Made by a program: the position numbers and the translations under genes. The notes under the pieces are model-generated. The model was given only the letters and a program-made list of their open reading frames with translations, ran no database searches and had not been told where the DNA came from. A stretch of 64,000 nt of DNA from Eretmocerus hayati. Lineage: Eukaryota > Arthropoda > Insecta > Hymenoptera > Aphelinidae. The stretch lies in contig CM056741.1 of assembly GCA_029851415.1 (NCBI GenBank), positions 143,270,522-143,334,521 on the forward strand, written 5' to 3'. The stretch's first letter is position 1; each line of letters opens with the position of its first letter. This document shows positions 36,021 through 47,603 of this stretch, piece by piece.

Positions 36021-36655
36021 TCTTAGCTTTCGATTCGCGTAAGCCAGAGCTCGATTCGAGGATTCTATTTGAAGATACAGTCGTAGGGGCAAAACACTTT
36101 TTACAAAACCTGGGGTGAGGTAACTTTGGGACAACCCAAGTTCAACTCATGTTACTTTTGTTCTAGCATAGAGAATCGACCCTCCTCGGTCATAAATTGA
36201 AAGCCGAAGACATTAGCTTTCAATTGCTTTTTGGAACGTCCCGATCGGATGTTTCCACGCCGAGTGATGCTCATTTGAAGTTAATCAGCTATTCGAACCA
36301 ATTTTCCGAGATTTGGCAAGAATTTTTTTTTTTTTTCTTATGAAATTGGCAAGAATTTGTATGAAAACTGAAAAGTAGTCCAAATAGCTGATTAATTCCA
36401 AATGAGCATTGTTCGGCGTGGAAACATCCGATCGGGACGTTCCAAAAAGCAATCGAAAGCTAACGTCTTCGACTTTCCATTTATGAACAAAGAGGGTCGG
36501 TTCACTATTTCAGAAAAAAAGTAACATGAGTTGAACTGGGAGTGTCCCAAAGGTACCCCACCCCAGATTTTGTGAAAGGTGTTTTGCTTCCACCACCGTA
36601 TCTTCGAATAGAATCCTCGAATCGAGCTCTAGCTCGCGCCAACCGAAAGCTAAGG
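36021..36655. mobile_element. Palindromic MITE adjoining the RT fragment
   Basis: The arms at 36021-36300 and 36370-36655 are inverted copies: GAACGTCCCGATCGGATG pairs with CATCCGATCGGGACGTTCC, and CTTAGCTTTCG pairs with CGAAAGCTAAG. A T-rich loop lies near 36325. Homologous short frames in the two arms come from the symmetry. Confidence 0.75.
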
Positions 36656-37330
36656 CCTCGAGCTTTCAAAATTCGTTCTTCAAAGTTGCAAAATTCGGAT
36701 CTGGAGCTAATTTATATGCAAAACCCGGAGACGATTTTTAAACAAGGATCCCAACATCGGAGTGTGCTCAACATGCCTCCATATGTTTATCCCGAAAGGG
36801 CGCGCAGTACGACTTTTTTCACCACTTAGAACGTGTTCATCACGTCAAAATAGGCCAGAAAGAGTATTTTGGACTGGCGAAAAACTCAAAATGTGCATGC
36901 ACGACTATAAAAATACTCCATCACCGATTTCCATTACTTATTTTGGAAGAATTGAAACAGTTCGGCTCCAATTAATCAAATTTGGACGTAGCTTAGATCA
37001 TTTTAAAGATCCTAAAACAAGCTTCAAAATGAGCTTAAACACGTTGGCAAATATTGAGGTAGACCAGAGTTGTTGGAGAAATGGCTTAATGGGAGCAAGT
37101 AGGGTACACACTTTTGTGAACTCCCAAAAATCACCTTTTGGGAGAATTCGAACAGATTGACTCCAGTTGGTCTCAATTGATGTACTTTAACTCATTTCGA
37201 AAAACTTGAGACAAACTTTAAAATGAGCTAAAGCACGTTGAAAATTGTTGAGGTAGACCAAAGTTATTTGAAAATTGGCTTAATGGGGGCAAGTTGGGTA
37301 CACCTACCTTATTACAAAAAATTATGAAAA
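36656..37330 (+). repeat. Dispersed repeat family, copy A
   Basis: It shares ordered landmarks with 54880-55540: CCCGAAAGGGCGCGCAGTACGA versus a near match at about 55023, GAGGTAGACCAGAGTTGTT, and GGGTACAC-TACCTTAT near the right end. It is non-coding and likely an old transposon. Confidence 0.65.
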
Positions 37331-37788
37331 CACCCGACTAAATTAAGACGCAATCTAGACCTCAGTCGTGGTATGTTCCCCAATTCCGACACAGTATGTC
37401 AGTGATCTCCGATGAACTGACTGGTGTATGAATCTATTTCTAGATAGTAACGACCATTAACTTGCGGATATCAAAATTCGACCTGCGTATAATGAGGGAC
37501 CAGCGCAAACCAACGATCTGCGGATAGTACAACTGCGGATACCAAGGGATTTCTGTACCTCTATCTAGTGTGGTGCAGGTCTTTCGCAGTAGCCTTAGCA
37601 TTAGCTGCTCATTTTTTGCGACAATCACACGAATTCTTACACCCTAGACGTAATCTATGGCTACAATCGGTGTCTCCCTGTGATAAGCTAGATATAATGA
37701 ACCCGACGATCCTGGAAAAATTGCTGGAAATCGTTTAAGGCCCGTACTTTTGTCTTCGCAGTAGTTGGGGCGCAGTAATCGGAGCACC

Positions 37789-38046
37789 AATTCTGTGGCG
37801 GTCGGACTAAAGGGCGTAAGTCCATTTGAATGAAAATCGAGAAAAATGCGTTTGAATGCTATCATTATAATACAGGAGAGTGGGCTTACGCCCTTTTACG
37901 AATGGAATTTTTTGCCAGCAATGCAACATTTTTGGTCCGGAAGGAGTCTTAAGTGATGGAGACGATCCAGTGGAACATCGTAGATGCCTTAACTCAAATT
38001 TTATGAAAATTGGACTTACGCCCTTTAGTCTGACCATCACAGAATT
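37789..38046. mobile_element. Short MITE, about 258 bp
   Basis: AATTCTGTGGCGGTCGGACT and the following AAAGGGCGTAAGTCCA pair with the complement ending at 38046. A third GGGCTTACGCCC motif lies inside at about 37882. No coding capacity. Confidence 0.65.
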
Positions 38047-38284
38047 TTCGACCGGCATTTAGTTAATCATTAATCACCATTTACTCGAATCGGTCTGAAA
38101 ATTTGAGGTATCTTCTCAAGACGTAGAGCAACAGCCTCGAAAAACCCCGGGCTTGATATCTTATGATAAACATGAAATCTGCGATGCGCAATGTCGAGGT
38201 ACCCGAAAAACTCGCGGTTATTATGACATTATTTACCCTAGCCATTTTAGCTGACATTGGAAACTAACCTCTGTGTCATTTTAG

Positions 38285-41200
38285 ATGGCAGGAAAAAGCA
38301 ATATGGCCGAATCTCAAAACTCTCCCGTAAGATCAAGACGGAGGATAAGATCAGAGCGCTTATCGCATGTTAGCTCTCAATTGGGTACGGATACTCCCTA
38401 ATGAGCAGCTCTCTAGTTCAACATACATATTTGCGTTTGACTCGCCTGATGAAAGTTTCGGTTTATATTGATCGACGGTTCTTTCAACTACCTAATAAAA
38501 TATTTTATGCAGTTTTGTAGGCACCAAATAGTGAAAAGTTGTTCAAAGACAATATTACACTAAGAGTAGCCACTGGGGTAGAACGTAGAATACGCAAATT
38601 TGAATGTGACCAACCCCTTTGCGCTCTCATCACTTTCGACTAAATTTAGGTGTGCACCCCTCATGCGCAGGACTGTTGCTGTATAGTGTCCAAAAACAGC
38701 AAGGGTTCGCATTGAAGCCGATACAGGTCTGGCGCCAGGTGACCTCTCATAATACGAATTGGTACGGATTCACCTGCACCTGGTGATGTATACGGGTCTA
38801 GCGGTCGCGGGAGTTGCGGAGGAGGAGGAGGCGGCACCGCAACGGCACATCACACGAGCGATGGTACGGCACCACCGGTGTTCTATCAGTCGCGTTGCGT
38901 CCGCGGGCCTACCTAGAGCACCGCACGCGAGTGGCCCTCTTGGTGTCCTCGAGCCGAGCGTATGTACACACGTATTTCCTCCCGCTGTACTTACTTCAGA
39001 TGTACAGTGCTTAGGCAAGCGAGAAAGCTTCACGTGTCATTGTCCGTTGCACCCGTTGATGGCTCAGGCCCTCTTCTGCTTCAATTTGCTTGAAAAAGGT
39101 GTGAATTAGCAGGCGCGGGTGGTTCCTCCACCCCGCCTGCAACATCAGTAACATCGGCAGCATGAGGAACCTTGAGGTGAGTGCAATTGCAACTTGCCGG
39201 TTTTTGGTCTGGATCGATAAAGTGTTTCCAATTTTGATCAATTAACGCGCGAAAAAGCTCGACTTGGCGAGAGACCCGCAGGGAATCAGATGGTAGTGGT
39301 TGATCGCTTGATTCTTGAGTACGTTTCCTGTTCATAGGTATGTACATCATCGATATGCGCAGTGACTCTTGACAGGAAGATACGATATTTGGGGCACGCT
39401 ATCGCGAGCGATCACGCGTCTATGCATTTGTGGTCAACACCGTTATTATAGCTAAGGAGCTTGTTGTCTCCTTTGACTAGGGCTAAACGAAAAAGGCAAC
39501 TTGACGATTGTACGAGTTATTACTAACATATCAATTCTGATTCGTTCTCCACCTTTTTCCGATTAGATCACGATCCGTCAAGTGAAATCTATAAAGAGCA
39601 GCTCACTCAACGTTTAGTTGTTCCATCATTTCAGGGTATGTTCAACGGCACCTTAAACTGATACGATATTCCAAAATCTCAGCAGGCGGAGCTGGTTGGA
39701 GAGAATATTTACGAATATAAGCTAGAATCAGTACAAGAAAATATGTTATCAAGATAGTAATGTCAACCGATGAATTTTTCACAAGATTATCTTTCGCGAT
39801 TGTGAGCGTCAGCATGTCAGATCGATTTTTTCATTGGTGATAATGACATTGTTAATCCATTCACAATGCCCACACTTTCACTACCTTTATAAGATTCAAG
39901 CTGAATACGCGCGAAAAAAAACCATATAATCATATCCCTGATTCAAGTGATAACGAGCGATTTCACGGTGTACAACTAGATCATTAGAAACCAGAATGGC
40001 AGATTCTTTTAGTCGAGAAATTTTGTTGTTTCACCCTGGAATACGTCTAAACGTGCACTTTTGACTGAGTCTGGTTTCAGCCTCAATTCACAGAGATTTG
40101 AAAAAAATATACGCCGAAAGCCCTGAGGATGTAGTCGATTCCGATAACTTCATGAATGAATACAGTATTATGATCAAAGAGCTAGAACCAAAAATAGTAC
40201 ATTCGGAAATCCTATAATTTTTGCATCCTATCTCTTACTCATCATAGAATTGGGACATTCATAATTTGATAGTAGTAGAGACGTGCTTTTACATCCGAAA
40301 GATGATGATGAAGCAAGGACGTCAAAGTTGATGGAATCTATGTCATACGCTTCTTTAACTGAGAACATCTGATTTAAAGTTCGGATTAGCCTCACGTGAG
40401 ATTTATTTTGTTCCTCGAATCAATACATTCAAGTTTTTTACCACATTGTAAAAATTGCGAAATGAAAGATAAATTAAACCTGAATGAAGAATTGAATGAG
40501 GGAGAAAATTTACGAAAGGGGAAGCTCGACCGAATGTACCTTGAAAATTCTGATTCAAAATGATTCTCTTTCCATGAGTTGAGTTTCTGTTAAGAGGCTT
40601 GTTGAAAGAAGTTACTTGAAAATTTCAACTACATGAAGATGTCACTTGCATCGAAACACTGTTACTCACGCTATCTTCAAAATAATATCTATCACATTTC
40701 TTATCGATTAAAACCGTCTGAGAATAGGGTCAAAAGTCAATGATAGTCGCAGAGACTCCATAGAATGATTCAATGATCCATCAAATCCTCTATGTAGGAA
40801 AAATTAATTATGCAAGTTGTGCAAACTAAAACGATGGTCGGTCTACTCGTGGTCCATCTAATACGTAGAATTATTAGTTCATGTCCACTGATCGTTCGCT
40901 TGAGAATTGATTACTCGTATGGACAAGCGACGACGTCCGAAAATCAACTCAAAAGCATAGAGTAACGTATTCGGATAGTGGTGTAAAAAGAACTTCAACA
41001 AGTGCAGAGCCAACTAATGCGGATACCTTCATTGTGTCTCACATCTGCGCTGATGTGAAGCCTGTCATGAAAGGGATTACGTAGACTTTACGACATATGG
41101 TCAGCCATTTGAAACCGATCGAACGACAAAGGTAGACTTTGAAAGCGATCCTCTTGTTATTGACTCGATTCTGATGTTCCCTCCCATTCCGTATCCATTC

Positions 41201-41535
41201 CATCGAGTGAGGTTACCCTAGTGGGTTGAAACAAAGTTCTGAGACTCCTCTTTGGCTCGTTGTTCAATAAAAATTCAAGAATCAATTCAACCAAAATTTA
41301 AGAATGTTGAAATCACATTTTATTAAAGATGTGAAGAAGCTAAGAGTGCCTGATGAGACTTCTGTGCATAATTTTCCCATCTTTAAGATCTCACAACATA
41401 CGATGCCGATTTTTTTGGACTCTTATTCTGAATATGATGAAGACACGATGGACAAATTATGAAGCAGATGACTTGTGCGTTTTTTTAAAGGAAAACTCAT
41501 TCTTACAGCTTGTGACTTTTGTTCTCAATCAGTAG
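38285..41535 (+). CDS. Possible unknown multi-exon gene or decayed gene
   Basis: Several open segments look like hydrophilic protein and sit between splice-like signals. The first, at 38285, starts with ATG after TTTTAG and contains MAGKSNMAES, with a strong donor at 38327 (GTAAGA). Others are 38521-38640 (KLFKDNITLRVA), 39567-39637 with a GTATGT donor, 40081-40196 (YAESPEDVVDSDNFMNEY), about 40440-40550 (HCKNCEMKDKLN), about 40930-41080 and 41304-41450 (MLKSHFIKDVKKLRVPDE). I could not join the segments in consistent phase, and the families are not recognised. It could be a real gene with an intrinsically disordered product, a pseudogene, or chance. Confidence 0.25.
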
Positions 41536-41737
41536 AGCCCATGCGAATAAAAAACTCATCTTCACGCCACTTCCTGTTAATCCATGTGCATTGACTCTAT
41601 CGTTTCCCTCTACTGCTAGGTTCAGAATTACCAAACTCTCTTCCGACTCGATTTAACAGGCAAATTGCAACGATTTGAATAGCCCCAGGTCTCATTGTTC
41701 TGATATTGCTTTTGCCCTTCGAAATATTATTATTCAA

Positions 41738-43500
41738 TGGTACTGTGAGCCGGGGTGACTTTGGCCACTTTGGAGCTTCTGATCAAAGTCTCACTGCGAT
41801 TATTTCCCCAAATGGATTATATCTAAGGTCATCCGATACATCTTGACGTCTTATTCAGATCGCTGTGCTCAAAATTCAATTTCACCCATTTGTTTCCATG
41901 AGAACTGTGAAATACAGGATGGCCAGAGTCGACTCCGTATCCGGGGTGACTTTGACCACCCTCGTTGAGCACTGCGATTTTACCGCTCTGAGCGACTCAG
42001 TTTGATCCGAGGTTTGATCGTTTGGCGTGCCGCATATCATCCGGGGTGGTGATACTTCTCTGGATAGTATTTATAGAGACTCCTCACAACTTGGAGCAAA
42101 TAAATTCCCATCAAAAATAAAATATTCAAGTTCGAAACGACGGAAATCTGATATTACAGTAAAACCTGTCTCTATGGGCACCTCTACAATTCGGGCACCT
42201 CCCGATTACGGGCGCTTTCCCGTGGAGCCGAATTTCATTCCATAACCTCATACGGTATTCTTTCTTTATATTTCGGGCATCTCCAAAATTTGGGCACCTG
42301 CCTATTATGGGCGGTTTCCGAGATCTCAAACATATGATGTCACATGTTAAAGAAACCTGTGAATTCAGGACACCCACTGCAGTTATGTAAATGAGCCAAG
42401 TATGCATGTCGAAAACTTATGCCAAGCTCAGAACGAGCTTGAAAGAGACGTTTTCGTATTGAGAAAAGCAAAGATCATCAATCTTCTGAGTTCTGCGTCA
42501 GTTTGACGAATTAAGAAAATTATTACTAAACTACATATTTGAATATTTAACGGAAAATTATAATGAGTCAATTGAGGGTATAATTTTGACATCTGTATTG
42601 TTTGATACCCTAAAATTCACAGCAGCTAATTTCTAATCATTCACAGCTACTGAGTCACTAACCTTGAATGCTAGAGTATTGGATGCTTACTTTGACGGAG
42701 GGTATTTTTGAGCCTTTCCTAGCGATCCCTCAACCTTTGAGATTTCCAAATTCAAAGTTCTGAGTTTGCAAACCCCCGATCTGAGTATGTTCCGAATCTT
42801 GAATTCCCGAATTACCATCATACCGAATTTCGAAATCCCGAATTTGAATAACTATGAATCTTGACATTCCACATCTTGAGAGTTCCGATTTCTCATCGAT
42901 GTATTTCACTTATTCCAAAATTTTATGGTTTAAGATAAGTTCTTTCAAAATTTGTACTCTCTATAATTTTGCATCAGATTCTATAATTCGGGCACATGTC
43001 TATTATGGGCGGGTCGGACTGGGACCGGAGGTGCCCGAATTGGACAGGTTCTACTGTATTCCCGATGGATCTCAAAATTGTGCGAAATTTTTCTCACAGT
43101 TAGTTTGAATTATTCACTCTTCAGACCACATGTCCTATAATCATGAATTATAGTCTATCGGGAACAGGATATAAGAGTCTTATTATATTATGTCGACGAA
43201 CTCGAGACTCCCCACCGTAGCTCGAACAACGAAATTCAGTAGACTATTCCGGGTCGACTTTAGCCAACTTGATCAAGCCCCGCGATTTTACTGGCCCGAG
43301 ATCGCTTGTTTTGCGTAATTTGCACCTTCGAGCTGGTCAAAGTCACCCCGTGCTAGCCAAGACATGCCATCCCCAGAGTGGTCGAAGTTACCCCGGACGA
43401 CCGAAGTAATGACAAGTTTTTGTGCAAACGGTCGTCGAAAATGGCAGCTGGGGTGGCCAAAGTCACCACGGAAGACTCGAGAAATTACAAATTTCCGTTC
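41738..43500. repeat. Degenerate repeat with GGGGTGACTTTG-C-CACC motifs
   Basis: Copies of CCGGGGTGACTTTGGCCAC occur at about 41750 and 41940. Complementary or direct versions occur at about 43250, 43335, 43385 and 43455. This looks like an old DNA element or nested copies, into which the MITE at 42157 inserted. Confidence 0.5.
42157..43056. mobile_element. Tigger/pogo-like MITE, 900 bp
   Basis: The ends CAGTAAAACCTGTCTC (left) and the complement of CAGTAGAACCTGTCC (right, ending 43056) are followed by TA dinucleotides at 42155-42156 and 43057-43058. CAGT-RAACC termini with TA duplication fit the pogo/Tigger branch of the Tc1/mariner superfamily. Inner GGGCACCTC motifs repeat near both ends. 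No transposase frame. Confidence 0.75.
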
Positions 43501-45190
43501 AAATAGTCGTTCTAAGTAACTGTCACGCCCAGATCCAAACAGGAATAGTCCAAAATGTAGAGGACTTCATTACACACTAAAAAAAAATCATTGGAAGGAG
43601 ATAGAGGTCGGTCTAATAGGTTGTGCGACATGAAAATTTTACTTGAAAATTTTTACTTTATTTCAACAAAACAATGTCAATGGAAATGAATCTGACAACG
43701 AATAAGAAAGTTCTTCAGCTTTGAAATGAGCTTTTGATCATCCTTCTAGGTGGTATAAGCTCAGAGTTACGACGATTACAATCTTTTTGAAATGTAGCTA
43801 TACAGTCATCCCGGAGACCAAAGTTAACCCCATTTACAGCAAGATTGAAATACGTATTACAGAATTTGAAAATAAGCCTGAATTCAGATTCTATCATTCG
43901 ACTGAATCCTAAATATGTTCTGCCTTGACGAGTATGCACCAAGGCATCGGAAATTGTATAATAAAATGGTTCAAGAGTCTTATTAAGTGATTCTACGATC
44001 TTGAGCACAGCTTTTACAGTTGGGAAAATTATGTTTTAGGAAAAACATCCTTTCCCAATTAATTTGAGACAACCTGTCTTCATTCATTCAACAAATGAAT
44101 TGCATCTTCAGCTCATTTCCGCGTTGTAAATAAATTGATCTGCGGAAAATATCGAGATAATCCGAAGTTATTGAAATACAAAATTTGAATGGGAAAAACA
44201 GAGACACTTACCTTACACCTGCTCAATATATTCGAAGACTGATCACCTTTGAGGATGATACGTCGTTCGCTGCGACAAGACCTTTGGATGGTTTTCGGCT
44301 GGATGAATATTTCCTGACCATTCAAGGTCTGCCATGTGACCAATTTTTTGATAAGATGCTCGAGGATTTTTACAGGAGTAGGTTTTTCTGATTAATTTAT
44401 TTGTTATGAATTAAAAAATAAAGTTTGGAATGCATATGTATTTAGACAACACCTTTTTCACTGCCGCAGTGATAATGCTAAGACTCGTATGTCTAAGCAC
44501 GAAGAAAATTTTTCTTAGCTTATTCTTTAAAACTTATCCTCAAGGATAAAACCCCACCCATCATGCAGCCTTGAACCCTCTTATTCTAAACGCTCGCTTA
44601 TTGATCATAAGTTTCAGTTGATTTCCACTTGCTACACGAACTCATAAGAACTGCTTAATCATGCCGATAGAAAACCGCTCACGGTGGATCCTCCACTATA
44701 ATAATACTCGACTGTGCCAGTACCGTAGGCCTCATACATTATGAGCAACTTTGCAATCTGGGTCGTAAATTCAGGAGACAGTAAAGTATTGCGACAAAAT
44801 TATTTGAGATACCAAGATATTTGCAGAGCGTGTCCCATTTATTTGATTGCGGATACAAGCTCGTGCACTATTGCATCTCGATACCAGATCGCACTGCTCA
44901 AGGCACTGCCATTGAATCCAGATCTCATTCAAGATGATTCACATGTCCCTCGATGGTGATTCACTTGACAATCTACACGACTGAAGTTTGTAGGAAAGTT
45001 TTCCAATCGTTCATCAGACGCGTGTTTTGATTACACAAATTCGAGCTTGAAGAGATTCTTTCTCCAAGAGTATCTGCATAGAATCATTTTCCGATCGACT
45101 GAGCGCGAAGCACTGCTTCACGACCGGCAATTTTCATTCACTTCCCACTCAGTTGATCGAAAAACGTATTTCGACATGCGAGTGGGCCGC
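43501..45190. other. Unassigned sequence with isolated open frames
   Basis: Frames at 43715-44008 (-) and 44185-44391 (+) have no recognised motif. I see no clear repeat or splice-supported exon. Confidence 0.3.
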
Positions 45191-45198
45191 GTTTCAAT

Positions 45199-45694
45199 CA
45201 GGGGCGGCCCCATGAAATGACTCTGGGGAGCGAGCGATTTTGACTTGGGGGGGGGGGGGGGGGGGTGAATACATTCCTGGGTCAATACAAAACTGAGAGT
45301 CACATATTCCTATCTTTCCTGTGCAAAAATGTTTGGCTGGGGGGAGGGGGGCGGGCGATCGCCCTTAGGGTGCGTCCACAAATGGAGCGCGCGCGGGCCC
45401 CCCGTGCTCCCGCGCAGCACCCGCGCGGCTCTCGGCGCGCGCGCTGCTTCTACCACAGAGAAATGACGAATTTCTCTCGTTACCGATCTATTTCAAAGTT
45501 ATACAAAACTGATGGGTGCTCCGGTTCTAAATACATTGAAACTTGTCGGTCACGATGGAAACTCGTAATTTTTCTTTGGAAGAAGCAGCGCGCACGCCGA
45601 GAGCCGCGCGGCTGCTGGGCGGGAGCACGGGGGGCGCGCGCGCGCTCCACTTGTGGACGCACCCTTACTGACCCGCCCCTTGGGCCCGCGCCTG
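45199..45694. mobile_element. hAT-like MITE (496 bp), hosting a second MITE
   Basis: The ends CAGGGGCGGCCCC and GGGCCCGCGCCTG are inverted copies. The perfect 8-bp duplication GTTTCAAT lies at 45191-45198 and 45695-45702. It includes a 19-base G run (45247-45265). A copy of the same family lies at 49520-49711. Confidence 0.83.
45368..45664. mobile_element. GC-rich MITE (297 bp) nested in the hAT-like MITE
   Basis: The ends GGGTGCGTCCACAA and complement are flanked by TTA at 45365-45367 and 45665-45667, a 3-bp duplication of PIF/Harbinger type. The arms are unusually rich in CGCGC compared with the AT-rich surroundings. Confidence 0.82.
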
Positions 45695-46058
45695 GTTTCA
45701 ATTCGAGTTCAGGGCTCTCGCGATGGGAAAATATACCTGGACTTCTCTTACAAGCCCATTTCGGGCTCTGGAGAACATGTCTGTTCTAGTGCCCGAAATG
45801 GGCCAACGGGCACAGTACGTAAATATACAATATACTTCATTCGAGATAATTTCAACCCTAGTTAGGGCTCGGGATGACAACAATCACTCGAAAAGCTAGA
45901 TAAAATTCCTTACCCTTGAATCGAAAAACACCATTGAAGTCTGCCTGAATAAGATCGTCTTGAAGAAAAATGTATGTTCCTTTAATTGATTGACTTGATC
46001 TGAAAGGGTAGTTGATATTGCTGCGATTAATATTCAATAGTATCCCATCCAAAAATAT

Positions 46059-46518
46059 TTTTTTTTTTATTCGAAGCATTGAGGCCTTGAAGGCCTATAC
46101 AGCTTTACTGTGTGGTGATACTGTTTGATAATCTGTGTACTGTGTTACGACTAGCGCAAGCTGTGTTCTGTTCTTGATACTTGTGGTCGATACGGAGATT
46201 ACGGAGAACTTTCCGGCACAGCCCACCAGAGATGGCCACTGTGCCCTCCTTGTTTATCCGGGCCCTCCCGACAACTACTCCCAGATCTCACCCGCGTGCA
46301 TCAGACGACTTGTTCAGACATTCTGAGAGGCACCTGAACCCTTTATTCAAGGCCTTCAGTGACCCTTTATTCAAGGCATCAACAGGTGAAACTGCTCGCA
46401 GTGACGGACTCACCTACTCGCAGAGTGAGAGGTCTCATTTGTATAACTGGAGATAACAGTGTGTCAGTGTACTGTGTGTTTATGTAAGCTCCTCGCATTC
46501 GCCCGGTTTTACCCGTGT
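46059..46518 (-). mobile_element. Retroposed poly(A) sequence with 13-bp target duplication
   Basis: CATCCAAAAATAT is repeated exactly at 46046-46058 and 46519-46531. Read on the minus strand, the 460-bp insert ends in AATAAA followed by a poly(A) run (plus-strand T run from 46059). It contains an internal duplication of CCTTGAATAAAGGGT. I recognise no coding domain, so it is either the 3' end of a LINE, a SINE, or a retrocopy of a host transcript. Confidence 0.75.
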
Positions 46519-46662
46519 CATCCAAAAATATGGTATCTCGCAAGCTTGAATATAATTTATCGTTCAAAAATAGATATTTATTGTTGTCTATGAAGATTCG
46601 AAAGGATTTTCAAGATAGGTTCGTCTGATTTCATTTCTAGCAGAATTATTGATATACTAGTG

Positions 46663-47603
46663 CCGTAAACCGGGGTGAAAGTGGTACACTTTTGACCTTC
46701 CACTGTGATTTTCTTGGTCTTATTTATGCCAAAAGATAATGTATAGGTAGTGAAAATTTGAGTCTTGAGCTCAACTACAAGATCCCGTTGTCAGATTTTG
46801 ATTTTGACCCCACGGTTTTCCAAAAACTGCAAAAAACAGGGTGGACACGTTCACCCCGTCGACAGGGGTGAATGTGTCCACCTATGCCTCGCCTGCGTCT
46901 GAAGCGCATAGCTCGTGGATTCAAGATTTTGAATGCATATCAAGATACGTTATCCTACGTATTTTGACCCGCTAAATATGATCTCAGTGGTTTTAAAACG
47001 ATACAAGGCAACCTTGTGGTCATATGAGTCAATTAGTCCACCTGGTATTTGGAAAAAAATCAAAATTTGCAATAAATTTTCAAAAAATCACAATACGGGC
47101 TAGAATAGATCAATTTGAACGTTCAAGATCGCATTTTCTTCTTTCTATCCCATACTTCTCAGAAAAAATTGTCCGTTAGCCGTTGAGGCACTTGATTGAT
47201 TTCAGAACTGTTTCTTCATAAAAACCTGTTTTTGCAATAATACTCGCTGTGTTGAGATCACGAGGAAAAAAAATTTTCCCTTGCGCGGGGTACCTCACCA
47301 TAAGTTCCCAACGCAAAATTATCGTCTAAACACGATCACGTGGTTTATTTCGAGCTAACGCGTCAAAATTCTCTGCTAGCCACAAAAAACCTGTTTTTTG
47401 GGGACATTAGTTTTCAAACTTAATTAAACAGCAAAGAAAGTACTTTAGAGTCCATTTTCATGGAATTGAGGTTATTCATTTGGAAAGTAGAGATTTCAAG
47501 CTTCAAAATGACCCCCGGCAGGTTTCTGTAGGTGCTATAGAAGCGAAGATATGATGCTGACAATCTTTTTGGCGAAAGCGGACACATTCACCCCGGTTTA
47601 CGG
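46663..47603. mobile_element. DNA transposon remnant/MITE with CCGTAAACCGGGGTGAA ends
   Basis: The left end CCGTAAACCGGGGTGAA at 46663 pairs with TTCACCCCGGTTTACGG ending at 47603. TA follows on the right; the left flank is TG, a probable mutated TA. Further ACGTTCACCCCGTCGACAGG motifs lie internally near 46848-46880. No transposase frame. Confidence 0.72.

Noticed and set aside
35960..36134. N-terminal extension of the reverse transcriptase fragment
   Set aside because: This part lies in the palindromic element 36021-36655, since the same peptide appears mirrored at 36542-36660.
45265..45789. 174-codon open frame rich in Arg/Pro/Ala
   Set aside because: Spans the two nested MITEs; composition reflects CGCGC-rich inverted arms.
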